Assembly: GCA_032622095.1 (NCBI GenBank)
Contig: CP136062.1
Location: 196,237,887-196,301,886 of the forward strand
Direction: 5' to 3'
From: Siphonodentalium dalli
Taxonomy: Eukaryota > Mollusca > Scaphopoda > Gadilida > Siphonodentaliidae
DNA length: 64,000 nucleotides
Below the pieces are notes generated by a model that ran no database searches, had not been told where the DNA came from, and saw only the letters and a list, made by a program, of their open reading frames with translations. A program made the translations under genes and the position numbers. How positions within the stretch are numbered: the stretch's first letter is position 1; each line of letters opens with the position of its first letter. Of the stretch, positions 11,035 to 23,320 are shown piece by piece.

Positions 11035-12900
11035 AGTTAGGGAGCCCGCATATGTTCTATTTACACTTTTGCGTACACAAGGTTTGACTCCCTAAAGTTG
11101 GTACCAATAATGAAACATTCTGAAAAACCGATTTCTTAAGTTGCGCACTCCTGGGGTTTAGGGGCCACTGAACCCCAAAAAGTGCCAAAAATCACTTCTA
11201 TTTACACTTCCGCGTACATCGATGAATTTTGTTTTGATGATACTCCTAAGTGTACTGATTAAGAAAACACAACTTAAGAAAGGGATTTTCCTGGGGTTTT
11301 CAGATAAGAAAGGGGGTCCCATGCTGAACCCCAAAACGTGATTTTTAACTTTTTTTTATACTTTCGCGTACATCCATAATTTTTGGTCACAAAGTACTTT
11401 GATATATACTAATTATAAAAACACAACTTAAGAAGCAACTTTTCCTGGGGTTTTAAGATAAGAAGGGGATCATCGGGTCACCCCTCAAAACGTAAAAAAT
11501 CACTTTTATTTACATGATTGCATTCGTCCAACGTGTGTGTATGTGCGTACACACCTGGAACGTTGCACCATTACAACCAATACATCCCTAAATCGATACG
11601 ATCAACTTAAGAAATATATATTCATGTCATTTTCTGATAAGAACGAGACTTGTTACCCCCCCCCCCAACCCGATTTATTTTCTAGAACTATAAGTGAGCC
11701 AGTTTTATGAAAATTATAGCGGGAAAATCTAGTAAAATGTATACAAATGTATATATTTTCGTGAAGCTAAGACATAATGACACTTTTTTGGGCCAAAATT
11801 GAAACTCACCATCCCAGATGGCCACCAAAATGGCCGCCGGAAATTGAAAATGACATTTTTTCACAAATATCTTCTAGATCAATTCATGCTGTTTGGAACT
11901 GGTTGAGTAATGCAACTTTATTTTGTGTTTTGTATATTAACTGATCATTGGAGCAATTGAATATGCAATTATTGGGGTCCTAACCCCTTCCGATCCCTCA
12001 AAAATTCGATTTTACAGAACGCAGTACAAAATTTAAAAATAAATCACAATTGGGATTCTAGTCATATTTCAACAAGAAATGAAAAGAACATTGTAATGTA
12101 AGTGAGGCATATCATTACCTATGAATATTCCAAATCACTGGAACCATATATCTTACTTTTGCTCAAAATGTCTGCGAAAATGGCCGCCATAATATGGAAA
12201 ATGGTAAATATTGCCCTAGGGTGTCCTGCAATCGCTTACAAGTTGTGGTTGATGTACACAATTGGCTAATCTGTTTTCTATACATTGCATACTAACATGT
12301 CTGATGCACCATGGATCATTTTTACTATTGTCACAATTGACATCACCATAAATATTGGATTTTTCTCTCACAAACTTGACATAATTATCGGCAAAAATTC
12401 ACTGTTCAGGGTTCGACCATTTGTTCAAGTAAAATGTAACTATCTTTGGATTGAAACGTGTTTATTTGTTTTTGTCTATCTTAAGTGTGTCACACTACGG
12501 TGTTTATAGACTAAATTGCTCAAGATGGCTTCCAAAATGGCAACCAAATTTGTAAAAAGTTAAAAGTTAACATATCCGGAACATTATTCTCTGCATTATC
12601 CGAAAAAGGTGACAAATTGTGACTCACTTGGTTATTGTACGTGTTAGTTACAATGTAATTAACTGACAACTACGTTCTATTATGTTTGTCCCAGTTCCGC
12701 ATGGGGCATGACAAATTCATTTAAAAGTTGCAGTATGGAATTTTGCGGAGAATCTCTTTTGTGATTCTGGCCATATTATTGAAAGGGAATGGGCAGAACT
12801 TTGAGACGGAACTGAGATGAACCATGATATGTGGGTATTCTGGCCCATTATGATAACAATTTATCAACTGGATACAGGGTGGAAGCCAAGATGGCAGCCA
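11035..12900 (+). repeat. Left arm of the palindrome
   Basis: Contains three to four related sub-repeats of about 140-170 bp marked by TTTACACTTCCGCGTACAT-like starts (near 11061, 11200, 11368, 11508), AACACAACTTAAGAA, and TCCTGGGGTTTTcAGATAAGAA. Further in are repeated ATGGCCGCC/ATGGC blocks. It is free of the two insertions present in the right arm and preserves both empty sites (near 11690-11710 and 12475-12510). Confidence 0.8.
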
Positions 12901-13530
12901 GTGAGTTACTCTATGGGCATAGATGAGGATAATAGGTATACACGGAGTTATTGTATGGTCATGAATGATGTGTGGGTATAAAGGGAGTGCCCTGTTGGTA
13001 ACGGTGGGACGTATATTTATATATGTTGTGGATGTGTTGTCATTGGTGGTGTATGGGGAGTAGATTTATTATCATGGATGGCGTGTATGAGTATGGCAAG
13101 TATGGAACTTATGATTGGTCGTATATGCGGATATTGGTACATCTGGAAAGGATCACCATTGGTGATGTGCATATGTATACCTGGATTGACTATATGGTCA
13201 TGTGTATGGCGAATAGGTTTACATGTAGTGGCTGTATGGTCCATGGTGAGGTGAATATATATACAATGAGTGACTGTATGATCGTGAATGTAGTGAATAT
13301 GTATACATAGAGTGACTATGTGGTCATGTGTCGGGTGTAGGTATATACCTGGTGTTCGTGCATGGTGACTCGTGGCTGTATCGTCATTTGTGGTATGTAT
13401 GGGTATAACCAAGTATGATCAGGTGTACTAGTACATGTACGTGTAAAAAGTGGGTGACTGTGTTGTCATTTGTGTGGTGTTTATGTACATATGGAGTGAC
13501 TGGGGTAATGGGTGGGTTGTACATGTGTGC
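12900..13530. repeat. Left minisatellite of the palindrome core
   Basis: Degenerate units of about 60 bp reading GTGACTGTATGGTCATG..GGTATACATGGAG-like. It is the inverted counterpart of the array at 13617-15305 but has only about 0.65 kb against 1.7 kb, so unit number has changed independently on the two sides. Confidence 0.85.
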
Positions 13531-13537
13531 CTTGGGC

Positions 13538-13614
13538 GGCTATCGCTTTCCACAATAACTCAAGGATATGTTAATCAATAGAGAGGTCATGTCATATCGT
13601 GGAAAGCGATAGCC
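13538..13614. repeat. Central hairpin of the palindrome
   Basis: A perfect 16-bp inverted repeat, GGCTATCGCTTTCCAC (13538-13553) and GTGGAAAGCGATAGCC (13599-13614), encloses a 45-bp loop. It marks the symmetry centre between the two opposed minisatellite arrays. Confidence 0.92.
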
Positions 13615-13616
13615 AC

Positions 13617-15305
13617 CCGTTATCACACAGTCATTACATATATACATAAACACCACAGACATAACAATATAGTGACCCATGCATTGTATACATGTACACC
13701 TGACCCATGCCCACGGATGACCATACCGCCACGCGTCACAATGCAGGCACACCGGGTATACTCCTAAACATGACCCATAACCATATAGTCACTCCTTTTA
13801 TACCCATTCATCTCACCATTGGCCATAAGGTCATCCCAGGTATACCTATTCCCCAAACGCATGGTCAAATATACAATCAATATATACATCAACACCACAA
13901 CAATGACCATAAAGTCACTCCGGTATACATATGCACTGCACCAATGGCCATATAGCCACTCGCTTCATACACATACCCTCACCCATATGTTACCTGGTAT
14001 ACTCCTTCGCCTGACCTATGGCCATATAGTCACCCGTGTGTACCTATTCAAAACATTCATACACGATCATGGTCAATCCTTGTATACATATTCACCTCAA
14101 CATTGGCCATGTCAATCCCTGTCTCCCTATTTGTCACACCATAGCCGAATAGCCACTCAAGATATACTAATACATCCCAGCCATGTCAGTATAGTCACTC
14201 CATGTATGCATATGCACCTCATCCATGGTCATATAGCCACTCGCTATATACACATATTTCTCGCCCATGACAATAATGCAACACGTGTGTGTACTGGTAT
14301 AACCTACACATGACGATACCGACACGAGTCACCAAACAGGAACACCAGATACATGTATACTCATACGCCTGTCACCCCTGTATAGATGTTCATTACATTT
14401 ATGATCATACAGTCACTACTTGTATACCTACATGTAATCATCTCACCATTAACCATACGGTCAGCTACCTGTATACGTATTCGACACTCATAGTCATATA
14501 ACCACTCGATATACATATGCAGCCCACCCTAGACCATAAATGCACTCCAGGTATACATGTAAACCTCACTAATGGCCATTCAACCCTTCCAGATATACAA
14601 AAAACTCGCACATACGACCACTCAAACAATCTATACTTGCATATACACATCACACATGACAATTCAGCAATTCACTGTATAATCATACACGCCATCCATG
14701 ATAATACAGCTAAGCCATATACACCCACCAATGATAATACATCCACGAGATATATAAATATACATCCCACCGTTACCACAAGGACACTCCCTATGTACCC
14801 ACACGCTCGATAATGTCCACCCAGCTTACTCTAGGTATTCATATTCAATCATGACCGTACAGTCATTCCATGTATACATATACACATTACCCGTAACCAT
14901 AAAATCACTACCTATTTATCCACACACCCCATTCATGATCATACAGACAACGCATGTACATCCCACCCATGACCTTACAGTCACTCCATATATACATAAT
15001 CAACACATAGATGACCATGTAGCTATATCCATACACCACACCAATGACCATACAGGCACACCGGGTGCACCCGTACTGGATATACACAATCATACACCAT
15101 ACAGTCACCCCATGTATACCGATTCACCCACATGTGACCATGACCTCTCCCTGTATACCTAGATGCATCTTACCGTGAACAACCCACTCATAACCATATA
15201 CCGGTAGTCACTCATTGCATACCTACTCACATCAGTCATGACATACAATAACTCCCTGTATACCTATTCACCTCATATATGATCACAGAGTAACTCCCTG
15301 GCTAC
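13617..15305. repeat. Right minisatellite of the palindrome core
   Basis: About 28 degenerate units of roughly 60 bp, typified by CCATGACCATATAGTCACTCC and TGTATACATATTCACC. The His/Thr/Ile-rich open frames across it result from the unit sequence and period and are not protein genes. Confidence 0.88.
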
Positions 15306-15694
15306 GAACTTGGCATCCACACTGTATCCTGTTGACATATTTTTATCATAATGGACCAGAATAGCCAAAGATTATGGTCCATCTCAGTTCTGTCTCAAAG
15401 TTCTGCCCATTTCCTTTCAATAAATATGGCCAAAATCACAAAAGAGGTTCTCGGCAAAATTACATGCTTTAAAATGAATTTGTCATGCCCCATACGGAAC
15501 TGGGACAACTGGGAATAGAACATGTAGTTGTCAGTTAATTAACTAACACGTATAATAACCAAGTGAGTCACAATTTGCTACATTTTCGGATAATGCAGAG
15601 AATGTTCGGGATATATGTAACAAATTAGAATTTTACATTTTGGAAGCCATCTTGAGCAATTTGGTCCATAAACACTGTAGTGTGACACATTTAA

Positions 15695-16361
15695 GTGCCA
15701 CCGCACACGCTGCGATTAAAATCGTAAGTGGGGAAAATCGCAGGAGGAAGCATACAATGCGCATGCCCACGACAATATCGTAGCCAAATCGTAGCAATCA
15801 AGCACTGTTTGATTTTACCAGGAAAATCGTGGCGTGACCTTGGCAATGCGCGCGATCGTAGCTGTCACATGACCACTGTCGCACTGGTCATGTTGTAAAT
15901 ACCACGAAAAGAAAACATTCAAAAATGGCACAAAGTTTACAAACTTCTTGCACTTACAAAAACGAGGCCACATTGGTGGAGATGTGGCACGGCAGGGAGT
16001 GCAGGCCTATACCACATATCAGGCAAGGAGTAGAGGGCTGTCGCAATTGTTGAAATTCAATTGGGGCAGCTGAGCCTGTTGAGTTGACAGGTACAAAAAT
16101 GTCAAAATTAAAACAATATTCAATTTCACTTGAACTTTCAACATGAACTTGTTAGTTTAGAACATTGAGATACATGCCATATGTATTTAGTTGCATAATG
16201 CGGAGAATGTGGTATAACATTTTGCTACCATGTGATCGATCACGTTGATAAAAATCGTAGCTGCAAACATCGCAGCACCGTAGCGTCTGCGGGCAAGCTA
16301 CGATTTCTCCACCTACGATTTTCCCCACTTACGATTTTAATCGAAGCGTCTGCGGTGGCAC
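15695..16361. mobile_element. PIF/Harbinger-like MITE in the right arm
   Basis: Terminal inverted repeats GTGCCACCGCACACGCTGCG / reverse complement of CGAAGCGTCTGCGGTGGCAC continue inward through a shared ATTAAAATCGTAAGTGGGG block. The element is flanked by TAA on both sides (15692-15694 and 16362-16364). A three-base TWA duplication is the Harbinger signature. The left arm of the palindrome shows the corresponding uninterrupted site (CACACTTAAGATAGAC on the reverse strand). No transposase is encoded. Confidence 0.88.
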
Positions 16362-17139
16362 TAAGATAGACCAAAACAATAAACACCTTTCAATCCAAAG
16401 ATAGTTATATTTTACCTGATAACAATGGTCCAAACCTGAAAACTGAATTTTTGCCAATATTTATGTCAAGTTTTTTAGAGAAAAGTCCAATATTTTTGAC
16501 GATGTCAGTGGTGAAAATAGTAACAATTAACCATGGTGCATCAGACATGTTAGTATTCAATAGCCCATTTTATACATCAACACAACTTGTAAGCGATTGC
16601 AAGACACGCTGGTGTAATATTTACCATTTTCCATATTTTGGCGGCCATATTGGCAGCCATTTTGAGCCAAAGTAAGAATTTTGGTTCCAGTGATTTGGAA
16701 TATTCATAGGTAATGATATGCCTCACTTACATTACAAAGTTCTGTTCATTTCTTGTTGAAATATGAATAGAATCCCAATTGTAATTTTTTGTGAAATTTA
16801 TTACCGCATTCTGTACAATCGAATTTGTGAGGGATCGGAAGGGGTTAGGACCCCAGTAATTGCATATTCAATTGCTCCAATGATCAGTTAATATACACAA
16901 CACAAAATAAAGTTGCATTACTCAACCAGTTCCAAACAGCATGAATTGATCTAGAAGATATTTGTGAAAAAATGTTATATTTTCAACTTTCGGCGGCCAT
17001 TTTGGTGGCCATCTTGGATGGTGAGTTTCAATTTTGGCCCAAAAAAGTGTCATTATGTCTTAGCTTCACGAAAATATATAAATTTATATACATTTTACAA
17101 GATTTTCCCGCTATGATTTTCATAAAACTGGCTCACTTA

Positions 17140-18258
17140 CAGTGTTCACGCTGTCGGTAGCCAAATTAGCCAATGGGTAATCTTTTTCGAATTTGGCTAA
17201 TAAAAATTTCATTTGGCTAAACTTTTGGCTAAACTTTTTTTGACCCAAAATGGAGACGGAAATCATGGAGTCAGAAAGCTAATTAATAAAAGCGCTCAAT
17301 AGATCGACATTCAAGACGAAGTTAGGTGACGAAAGTACCGGTATTTCGTTATTTTCGTACTTATGAAATATCGTTCCGTGTGGCGGCTGTACAAAGGGAA
17401 CATTATACAACTGATTGACATCTGATCAGTATTTTTGTTTATATATATGATTTGAAGAGAGTTGTTATCAGTGAGCACAATTAATAGGTGAATACCTAGT
17501 GGTGACGCTGTTGTTTTAAAGAGTGATTTTTTGTTTATACGCCGTCGATGACACCGACTATGTAAACAATACGAAACATGTATGCTTTGAAGAGAGTTGT
17601 CATCAGTGAGCACAATGAATAGGTGATTAACTAGTGATACCGCTGCTGTTTTAAGGTGTTTTTTGTAATGTCCAATAAATAGGAGGATCGGAATAGTATC
17701 CATCATTCACAATTTCCATCATCATCTAATCATCAAAACGTATAAGCTGTATACTGGTTATGTAATTAATTAAGACGTCTGCTTTGTTCGTGATAGAAGA
17801 GCAGTTCTTAACTCAGTGGTTACGCAATGTGTGTCATTAAATGTATCCCCGGCTTAACTTCATAAAAGATTTGAATACAATAGATATTCACCAGTTAACA
17901 CCTTACTATAATAAGCCATTGTTAGCGGCCGTGGTCCGTGCGCATGGTCCGACGTGAAATCCCGTCGTATTTTATATTAATGTTTTATAAATTGATCTGC
18001 CTGTGTGTTATGTGATATGTGATGATATGTTCGTATAATATTGATTTTAAAGTTGTTTTTGTGTTGTTTTAATTATGTTTTCATTCTGAGTATAACAAAT
18101 AAAGTTGTGAACCGACTAGAAAACGATGATTTAATTTGGCCAAATTAAAAACAATTTGGCCAAAAAACATTTGGCTAAAGTTTTTTTCATTTGGCTAATA
18201 AAATTTTCATTTGGCTAATCTTTTGGCTAAAGTTTTTTTCGCTCCAGCGTGAACACTG
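17140..18258. mobile_element. hAT-like non-autonomous transposon in the right arm
   Basis: Perfect 14-bp terminal inverted repeats CAGTGTTCACGCTG / CAGCGTGAACACTG, flanked by an 8-bp direct duplication CTCACTTA (17132-17139 and 18259-18266). The left arm has the single uninterrupted copy (CTATAAGTGAGCCAG near 11690-11705), which proves the insertion site. Both ends carry subterminal repeats of TTTGGCTAA, likely transposase binding sites. The 131-codon minus-strand frame inside has no hAT transposase features. A related left terminus occurs at 49373. Confidence 0.93.
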
Positions 18259-18927
18259 CTCACTTATAGTTCTAGAAAATGGATCGGGTTGGGGGGGGGG
18301 GGGGGGTAATAAGTTTCGTTCTTATCAGAAAATGACATGAATATATATTTCTTAAGTTGATCGTATCGATTTAGGGATGTAATGGTTGTAATAGTGCAAC
18401 GTTCCAGGGGTGTACGCACATACACACACGTTGGACGAATGCAATCATGTAAATAAAAGTGATTTTTTACGTTTTGGGGGGTGACCCGATGATCCCCTTC
18501 TTATCTTAAAACCCCAGGAAAAGTTGCTTCTTAAGTTGTGTTTTTATAATTAGTATATATCAAAGTACTTTGAGACCAAAAATTATGGATGTACGCGAAA
18601 GTGTAAAAAAAAGTGAAAAATCACGTTTTGGGGTTCAGCATGTGACCCCCTTTCTTATCTGAAAACCCCAGGAAAATCCCTTTCTTAAGTTGTGTTTTAT
18701 TTATCAGTACACTTAGTAGTATCATCAAACCAAAATTCATCGATGTACGCGGAAGTGTAAATAGAAGTGATTTTTGGCCCTTTTTGGGGTTCAGCGGCCC
18801 CTAAACCCCAGAAATGTGCAACTTAAGAAATCGGTTTTTCAGAATGTTCCATTATTGGTACCAACTTTAGGGGGTCAAACCTTTTGTACGCAAAAGTGTA
18901 AATGGAACATATGCGGGCTCCCCAACT

Positions 18928-19560
18928 AGTAGTTCAGATGATGTTTTCTATGGAGTGGTACGGTCGATTTGCTTGAGTTTTCGGCGATGTTAGTAGAAAA
19001 CTATATATCTCCAGTTGGAAAAGCACCTTAATACCAACTTATCAGTTTCACACACCCGAACAAGTCCACAATATACCTTCAATGGTTCTGATCCCAATCG
19101 AGCACTCTCGCTGTGATTTTGGTCTTTTTATTTGCATATATTTAGTTTCATTTTAGTCCATTTCACGGTTACGTCTATACACAGTTGCTTCGCTTTATTC
19201 TGATTCAGTTTATCTCAGTCCTGATTTTCCTAACGGCTAAAACGACGTAAAATCCTAACTAAACACATAATCCATATTCAGATAATAGGTCAAAATGCGG
19301 TCGTGATTCGTAATCGCCAAATCGTCCGCGTGGGTAATAGTGTAAATAGACTCGAGTGACTCGAGTCGAGTCGAGTCACTCGACGGTGATTCGCCTGTCG
19401 GTAAAATGAAAACACTTATAAATATTCATATGTTTTATACCTTGAACACACATTCTAATCTGAATGCAAAATCCGTGCAGATTCGTTCTTGGGTCGTGTG
19501 GACGCTCGAGAGAGCTTAGCCGCAAGGGTAAATCCAGATTTTGTGTCGGGCCTCGGTGGA
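18928..19560. other. No supported gene; short CTCGAGT palindrome
   Basis: Unique-looking AT-rich DNA. At about 19352-19382 the arms CGAGTGACTCGA and TCGAGTCACTCG face each other across a short spacer and overlap a GAGTC-repeat. No coding or other known feature was recognised. Confidence 0.45.
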
Positions 19561-19569
19561 CAATGTCAC

Positions 19570-21450
19570 ATTGACATTACCTTGGCTCGGGTGTATTCAC
19601 AATCAGTAAAGACTATCTACTTGGACACCCCACTCATCAGAGACTGACGCCTAGTTGTGTACGACGACAATCACCAGTTGCGACATTGTACATGAATCGT
19701 ATATGATATGTTCCTTTCGATCCATTTAAACATAACTATATGTGTTCGAAAAATCACGTCATTGAACGTATATACTCTGTCGGAATCAAACAAGGTACTC
19801 TTATTAACATTTAGCGACTTTTATTCGACTCTGCAAGTAACAAAACTGTATTTGGGGGTAGGGGCTGTATGTTATATACTGTGATAAAATTGTGTATACG
19901 TGGGAATTTAATAACAAAAACATATGTATGTGCACCATCGGTCCATCGCCTTATTATATATTCGCAGGACAACATATTTCGGGTTTTCGTGGGGTGTGTA
20001 TTCGCTGGATGTCTGATAGTTGCAGTATGTAACTATTATGACCGCGTTAATTGCTTTCAATGTTTAGGTATGGGCCACTTTTGAAGATTTTATGGCGGGA
20101 ACACAATGCCTCCGATTTTTGATCCGCATTTAGAGGATTTCTGGTGTGGTGAATGAGAAACCTGCAGTAATAAGCCGTAGTTTTTTGTAATAATTTGAAG
20201 GATTAGTTGTTTTAACGGAATTCCGAGGCGGTGCATTCATGTAACCAATATATTTTATACTATAATTTATATTTATGCATAATAATAGGATCTTGAGGGC
20301 GTTACCATTTATGATTATGGTTTTCTTGTTATATATGTGCGATGCTGTGACGAAGTGGTCGTCACAGCGAGTGCATCCTTGGGTATCACTACATTAATAT
20401 CGACTGGCCAGTCCAGAAAACCACAACAAGTGCTAGCTTCGAGTTGCATCTCTTGGGTTGGAATTTTCCAGCAGAGACTCCCAGACAAACAAGTAAGTTA
20501 AGCGCAGCTTAGATATATATGATTTCGTTATTGGTGGCCCCAATTTTAACACATATCACAAATGTCCACATAAGTAGATTTGGCTAAGATATGTGTGGAT
20601 AAGACATATTGTCACAATTTGGACGACAATATCGCAATTGTCAATGTTCGTTAACTGGAGAAACAACGGTAGATAGACTGTATTTTATGGTTCAATGTCT
20701 TCTGTTCATAATATCGATCGGAAAAAAAGTGTGTTATTAACGGAAGTACCCCGTTAAGAGAGATGTCATGGGATGTCGATTTGGTTGTACATGCATATTT
20801 CAGTTTCCTGTCGCTTAAATCAACAAATCACTCCACTGATAACGAACTTTCAAGCCTTGAGGTTTTGTTTTTCAATATGTATAATTCTAAATTATTGTAT
20901 AATGTTCACTTAAATTATATGGAATGCTTTTGGTACTTAGATTGAAAAGATAATTTCATCTCTAGAGTCACCGGAAAACTTGAGCAGAAATGTGCATGAT
21001 ATACATGTATACACATGTAGAGGAGAAGTCTTCAATTGCGTATCATGCTTTTCGATGAACTACATCATGTAATTCAATGGTAATAATACATTTTTAAAAT
21101 AGATCTCAAATATACTTACAGATTTCATCACGGTATCTATTGATAAACATAGTTACGTTTGGTGCTTGAATAAGACAAATATTTGTCGAGAAATCCGAAA
21201 ACGGATGTGGAACATTGCCTTCGTCATGTGATTGAAGGTTAAAATGACCATCGGGAGGCGGAACATGTCTAATATGGAAACCTAATTCATGGTTTCGTCT
21301 TTGCGCACAAATCCCATCGTCACAACTTGACGTACATATTTTTGACAACTAGTGATCAACAACTAGGCGTACATATAGACTGAATATTGGGGTGTCGAAA
21401 TAGATAGTCTCTACTTTCAGATTGTGAATACACCCAAGGTAATGTCAATA
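19570..21450. repeat. Inverted-repeat pair enclosing about 1.7 kb
   Basis: A segment at about 19570-19680 (with TTGACATTACCTTGG, CGGGTGTATTCACAATC, GACTATCTACTTGGACACCCC, CGCCTAGTTGT) is found inverted at about 21340-21450 (TGTGAATACACCCAAGGTAATG, CAACTAGGCG). The arms are roughly 110 bp and imperfect. The interior includes a copy of the dispersed repeat at 19.9-20.35 kb. This may be the remains of a TIR element; no target duplication could be identified. Confidence 0.6.
19930..20345 (+). repeat. Dispersed repeat copy with a shared peptide frame
   Basis: Matches the inverted copy at 43380-43770. Shared features are GTTTTCGTGGGGTGTGTAT, GCAGTATGTAAC, GACCGCGTTAATTGCTTTC, AGAAACCTGCAGTAATAAGC and the ending GGGCGTTACCATTT. 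In both copies one frame reads RVFVGCVxAGCLIVAVCN and then YDRVNCFxCLGM. That frame is short and ends soon after, so it may be a conserved piece of an old coding element or simply unmutated repeat sequence. Confidence 0.65.
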
Positions 21451-23320
21451 TATGTTGCCCACATGACGGACTGTCCGTTGCAATATAGTGGGATTTCCGA
21501 CAAATACTGTATATGTGTTATAATGACATTTGAAGAGGGAATGTTTGCGAGAAAATTATTTTCTGAAGTGATCAAAACTTACGTTTATATCTGTGAGGAA
21601 CCGTCTATCCGGTCTGAAAACTGGTTTTTATGCTGTTGTTTTGATCCTTCTGAGTATTTATGTTCTAAAAATGGAATTTTTCGTCCTGGCGAAAGCGACT
21701 TCCGATTATATGTTTGTACGGTTTATCCACTGTGAATATGTTCGTCTCTAATCCCCACCGAGATACTGCATGTGTTGAACGGCTTCCACTCGGTCGATTG
21801 TTTGATGAATAAAAGGGTTCCGTCACGCCGTATCAGGGACTGCCCCCCCCCCACCGAGTAGGACCACCAGCTTGCCGTCGTGGAGCCAGCCACCACCAGT
21901 GGAAACGACAGAGAGACGCCAATGTCACCCGGTTGTACATGCGACGGACTTCGTATATTTGCCACCGACTCCAGAACCGGATGCATGGGCTAAGGAAAGG
22001 GCCTATCGGCCATTTCGAAAATCCCGGGGTTACCCCCCCCCCCCCCACCCCATGTACTCTCTCACTCTCGGGGACTTCGATTGGAGGTCCAAGTGGACAC
22101 AGAAGAGAGCAGAGAGACGCCCACCACCTTCCCTCTTAGCTTCTGGACTGGGCCACACATAGCCCTCCACTGACAGACCACCACGACAGATGTCAAACAG
22201 GCAGCTATTGCAGTAGACGAGATGGAGATAGGTCCATCACTACCATCACCGTCTGACCATGGAGGACACCGTCGGTCAACCATGGTTTTCCACCACCGAT
22301 AACACCAGCAGCGGCTCTACCGTCTCGGATGTATCGGTCGCAGAAGCCATAAGAAAGGCACGGCGGAGAATGTCCACAATAAAGAAAGCACGACAGACGT
22401 CACAGTGGCAACAGACAGAGAGCAAAGTTAGAAACTGACGAAAGACAGCAGGTACAAGAATACCTAGTCCAAATCCCAAAACAGAAACAACTACATCACC
22501 AACAGAAGATAGAAAGAAATAGAACGCAAAAAAAAAGGAAATCTTGACAATTGTTTTTATTCATGTTTTTTTAAATGTCATACCATTTCAAAAACCCCTC
22601 ATGAAAATTCACAAGAGGGTTGAAGGAACGGACCTACGTCCCTTGAAAATTATCCCGGCACATCATCCAATACAATAATACAGGCTCATAAAAATGTTTA
22701 TGTCAATCATGTTATGAATTAGGATCCCACCTACAATGAGTTGCCGAAAAAAATAACTATGAAGTATGCCATGCTGCAAATTCAATAACCACGAAGAAGT
22801 ATTGAGATCTTAACATGCATACTCACTGAATTTCTGGCAAACAACTATATATCGATGCTATTAGTCGGTGAAAATAGGGCTATTCAAGTCGGAAAACATG
22901 TTCCGATGTTTGTTTAATTTTCAAATACAAATTGGTATAATTATTTTTAAAGAAATTATAGCGAAATCGGTTTGCGAATGTTTGGAACAGATCGAAAGAC
23001 CTCAACTGCATGTGACAATCTGAAACCTGAACTAAAAAAGGAACTTTAAAAAAAATAGTTTCCAAACACTGGATGCCCCAACTATATTATGTCATGTATA
23101 GCATGCAGTCGAGAATTAAAAACAAAACTTTACAAAAGGAAGTGACTCAATGCGACCTCTCGCCACCAAGAGTACGTTCATATACTCACAAGTTTGCACG
23201 GTATGGTTTTGCAGGCATTTGGTCGTAGAAAACGATATGGTGCTAGCATCTGGACAGAAGCATGCATGTCAAATGCATCCGTAACTACACTCTGTAGTTC
23301 CACATGTAGTTAATGGGGTA
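20350..23320. other. No supported gene; GC-rich island at 21.83-22.48 kb
   Basis: Mostly AT-rich DNA. At 21830-22480 the base composition changes, with C-runs (21842-21851, 22031-22045), several CpGs and overlapping frames of 70-96 codons on both strands. One of these contains DFVYLPPTPEPDAWAKE, which looks protein-like but matches nothing I recognise and lacks clear splice sites. It could be a degraded retroelement or a fragment of a gene. Confidence 0.3.

Larger units (their letters stand above)
11035..18927. mobile_element. Giant palindrome (foldback-like element), 7.9 kb
   Basis: The sequence starting GGGAGCCCGCATATGTT at 11040 returns in inverse orientation ending near 18925, and the two arms can be followed inward to the centre. 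Each outer arm is about 1.8 kb once later insertions are removed. The arms then pass into an inverted pair of minisatellite arrays and a central hairpin at 13538-13614. Recognisable paired landmarks include GGGTAACAAG/C-tract (11655-11670 versus 18290-18310), GGCCGCC blocks (11835 versus 16990) and the GGATACAG..AAGCCAAGATGG block (12870 versus 15310-15330). No transposase frame exists. Long inverted arms with tandem-repeat inner parts are typical of foldback elements, but an inverted genomic duplication is also possible. No clear target duplication was found. Confidence 0.85.
15306..18927 (-). repeat. Right arm of the palindrome, with two insertions
   Basis: Inverse copy of 11035-12900. Its extra length is accounted for by the elements at 15695-16361 and 17140-18258. 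Apart from these, the arms align along their whole length with scattered substitutions and small indels. Confidence 0.82.

Noticed and set aside
13017..15162. Thr/His/Ile-rich frames of up to 164 codons
   Set aside because: They follow the 60-bp minisatellite period on both strands and have no start context or splice sites.
17311..17706. 131-codon minus-strand frame in the hAT-like element as a transposase
   Set aside because: No hAT dimerisation or catalytic motifs; the element is too short and AT-rich, and the frame includes an internal duplication of noncoding type.
21833..22283. GC-rich frames at 21.8-22.3 kb as a host gene
   Set aside because: Frames overlap on both strands, are interrupted by C-runs, and show no splice sites or known domain; left as unidentified.
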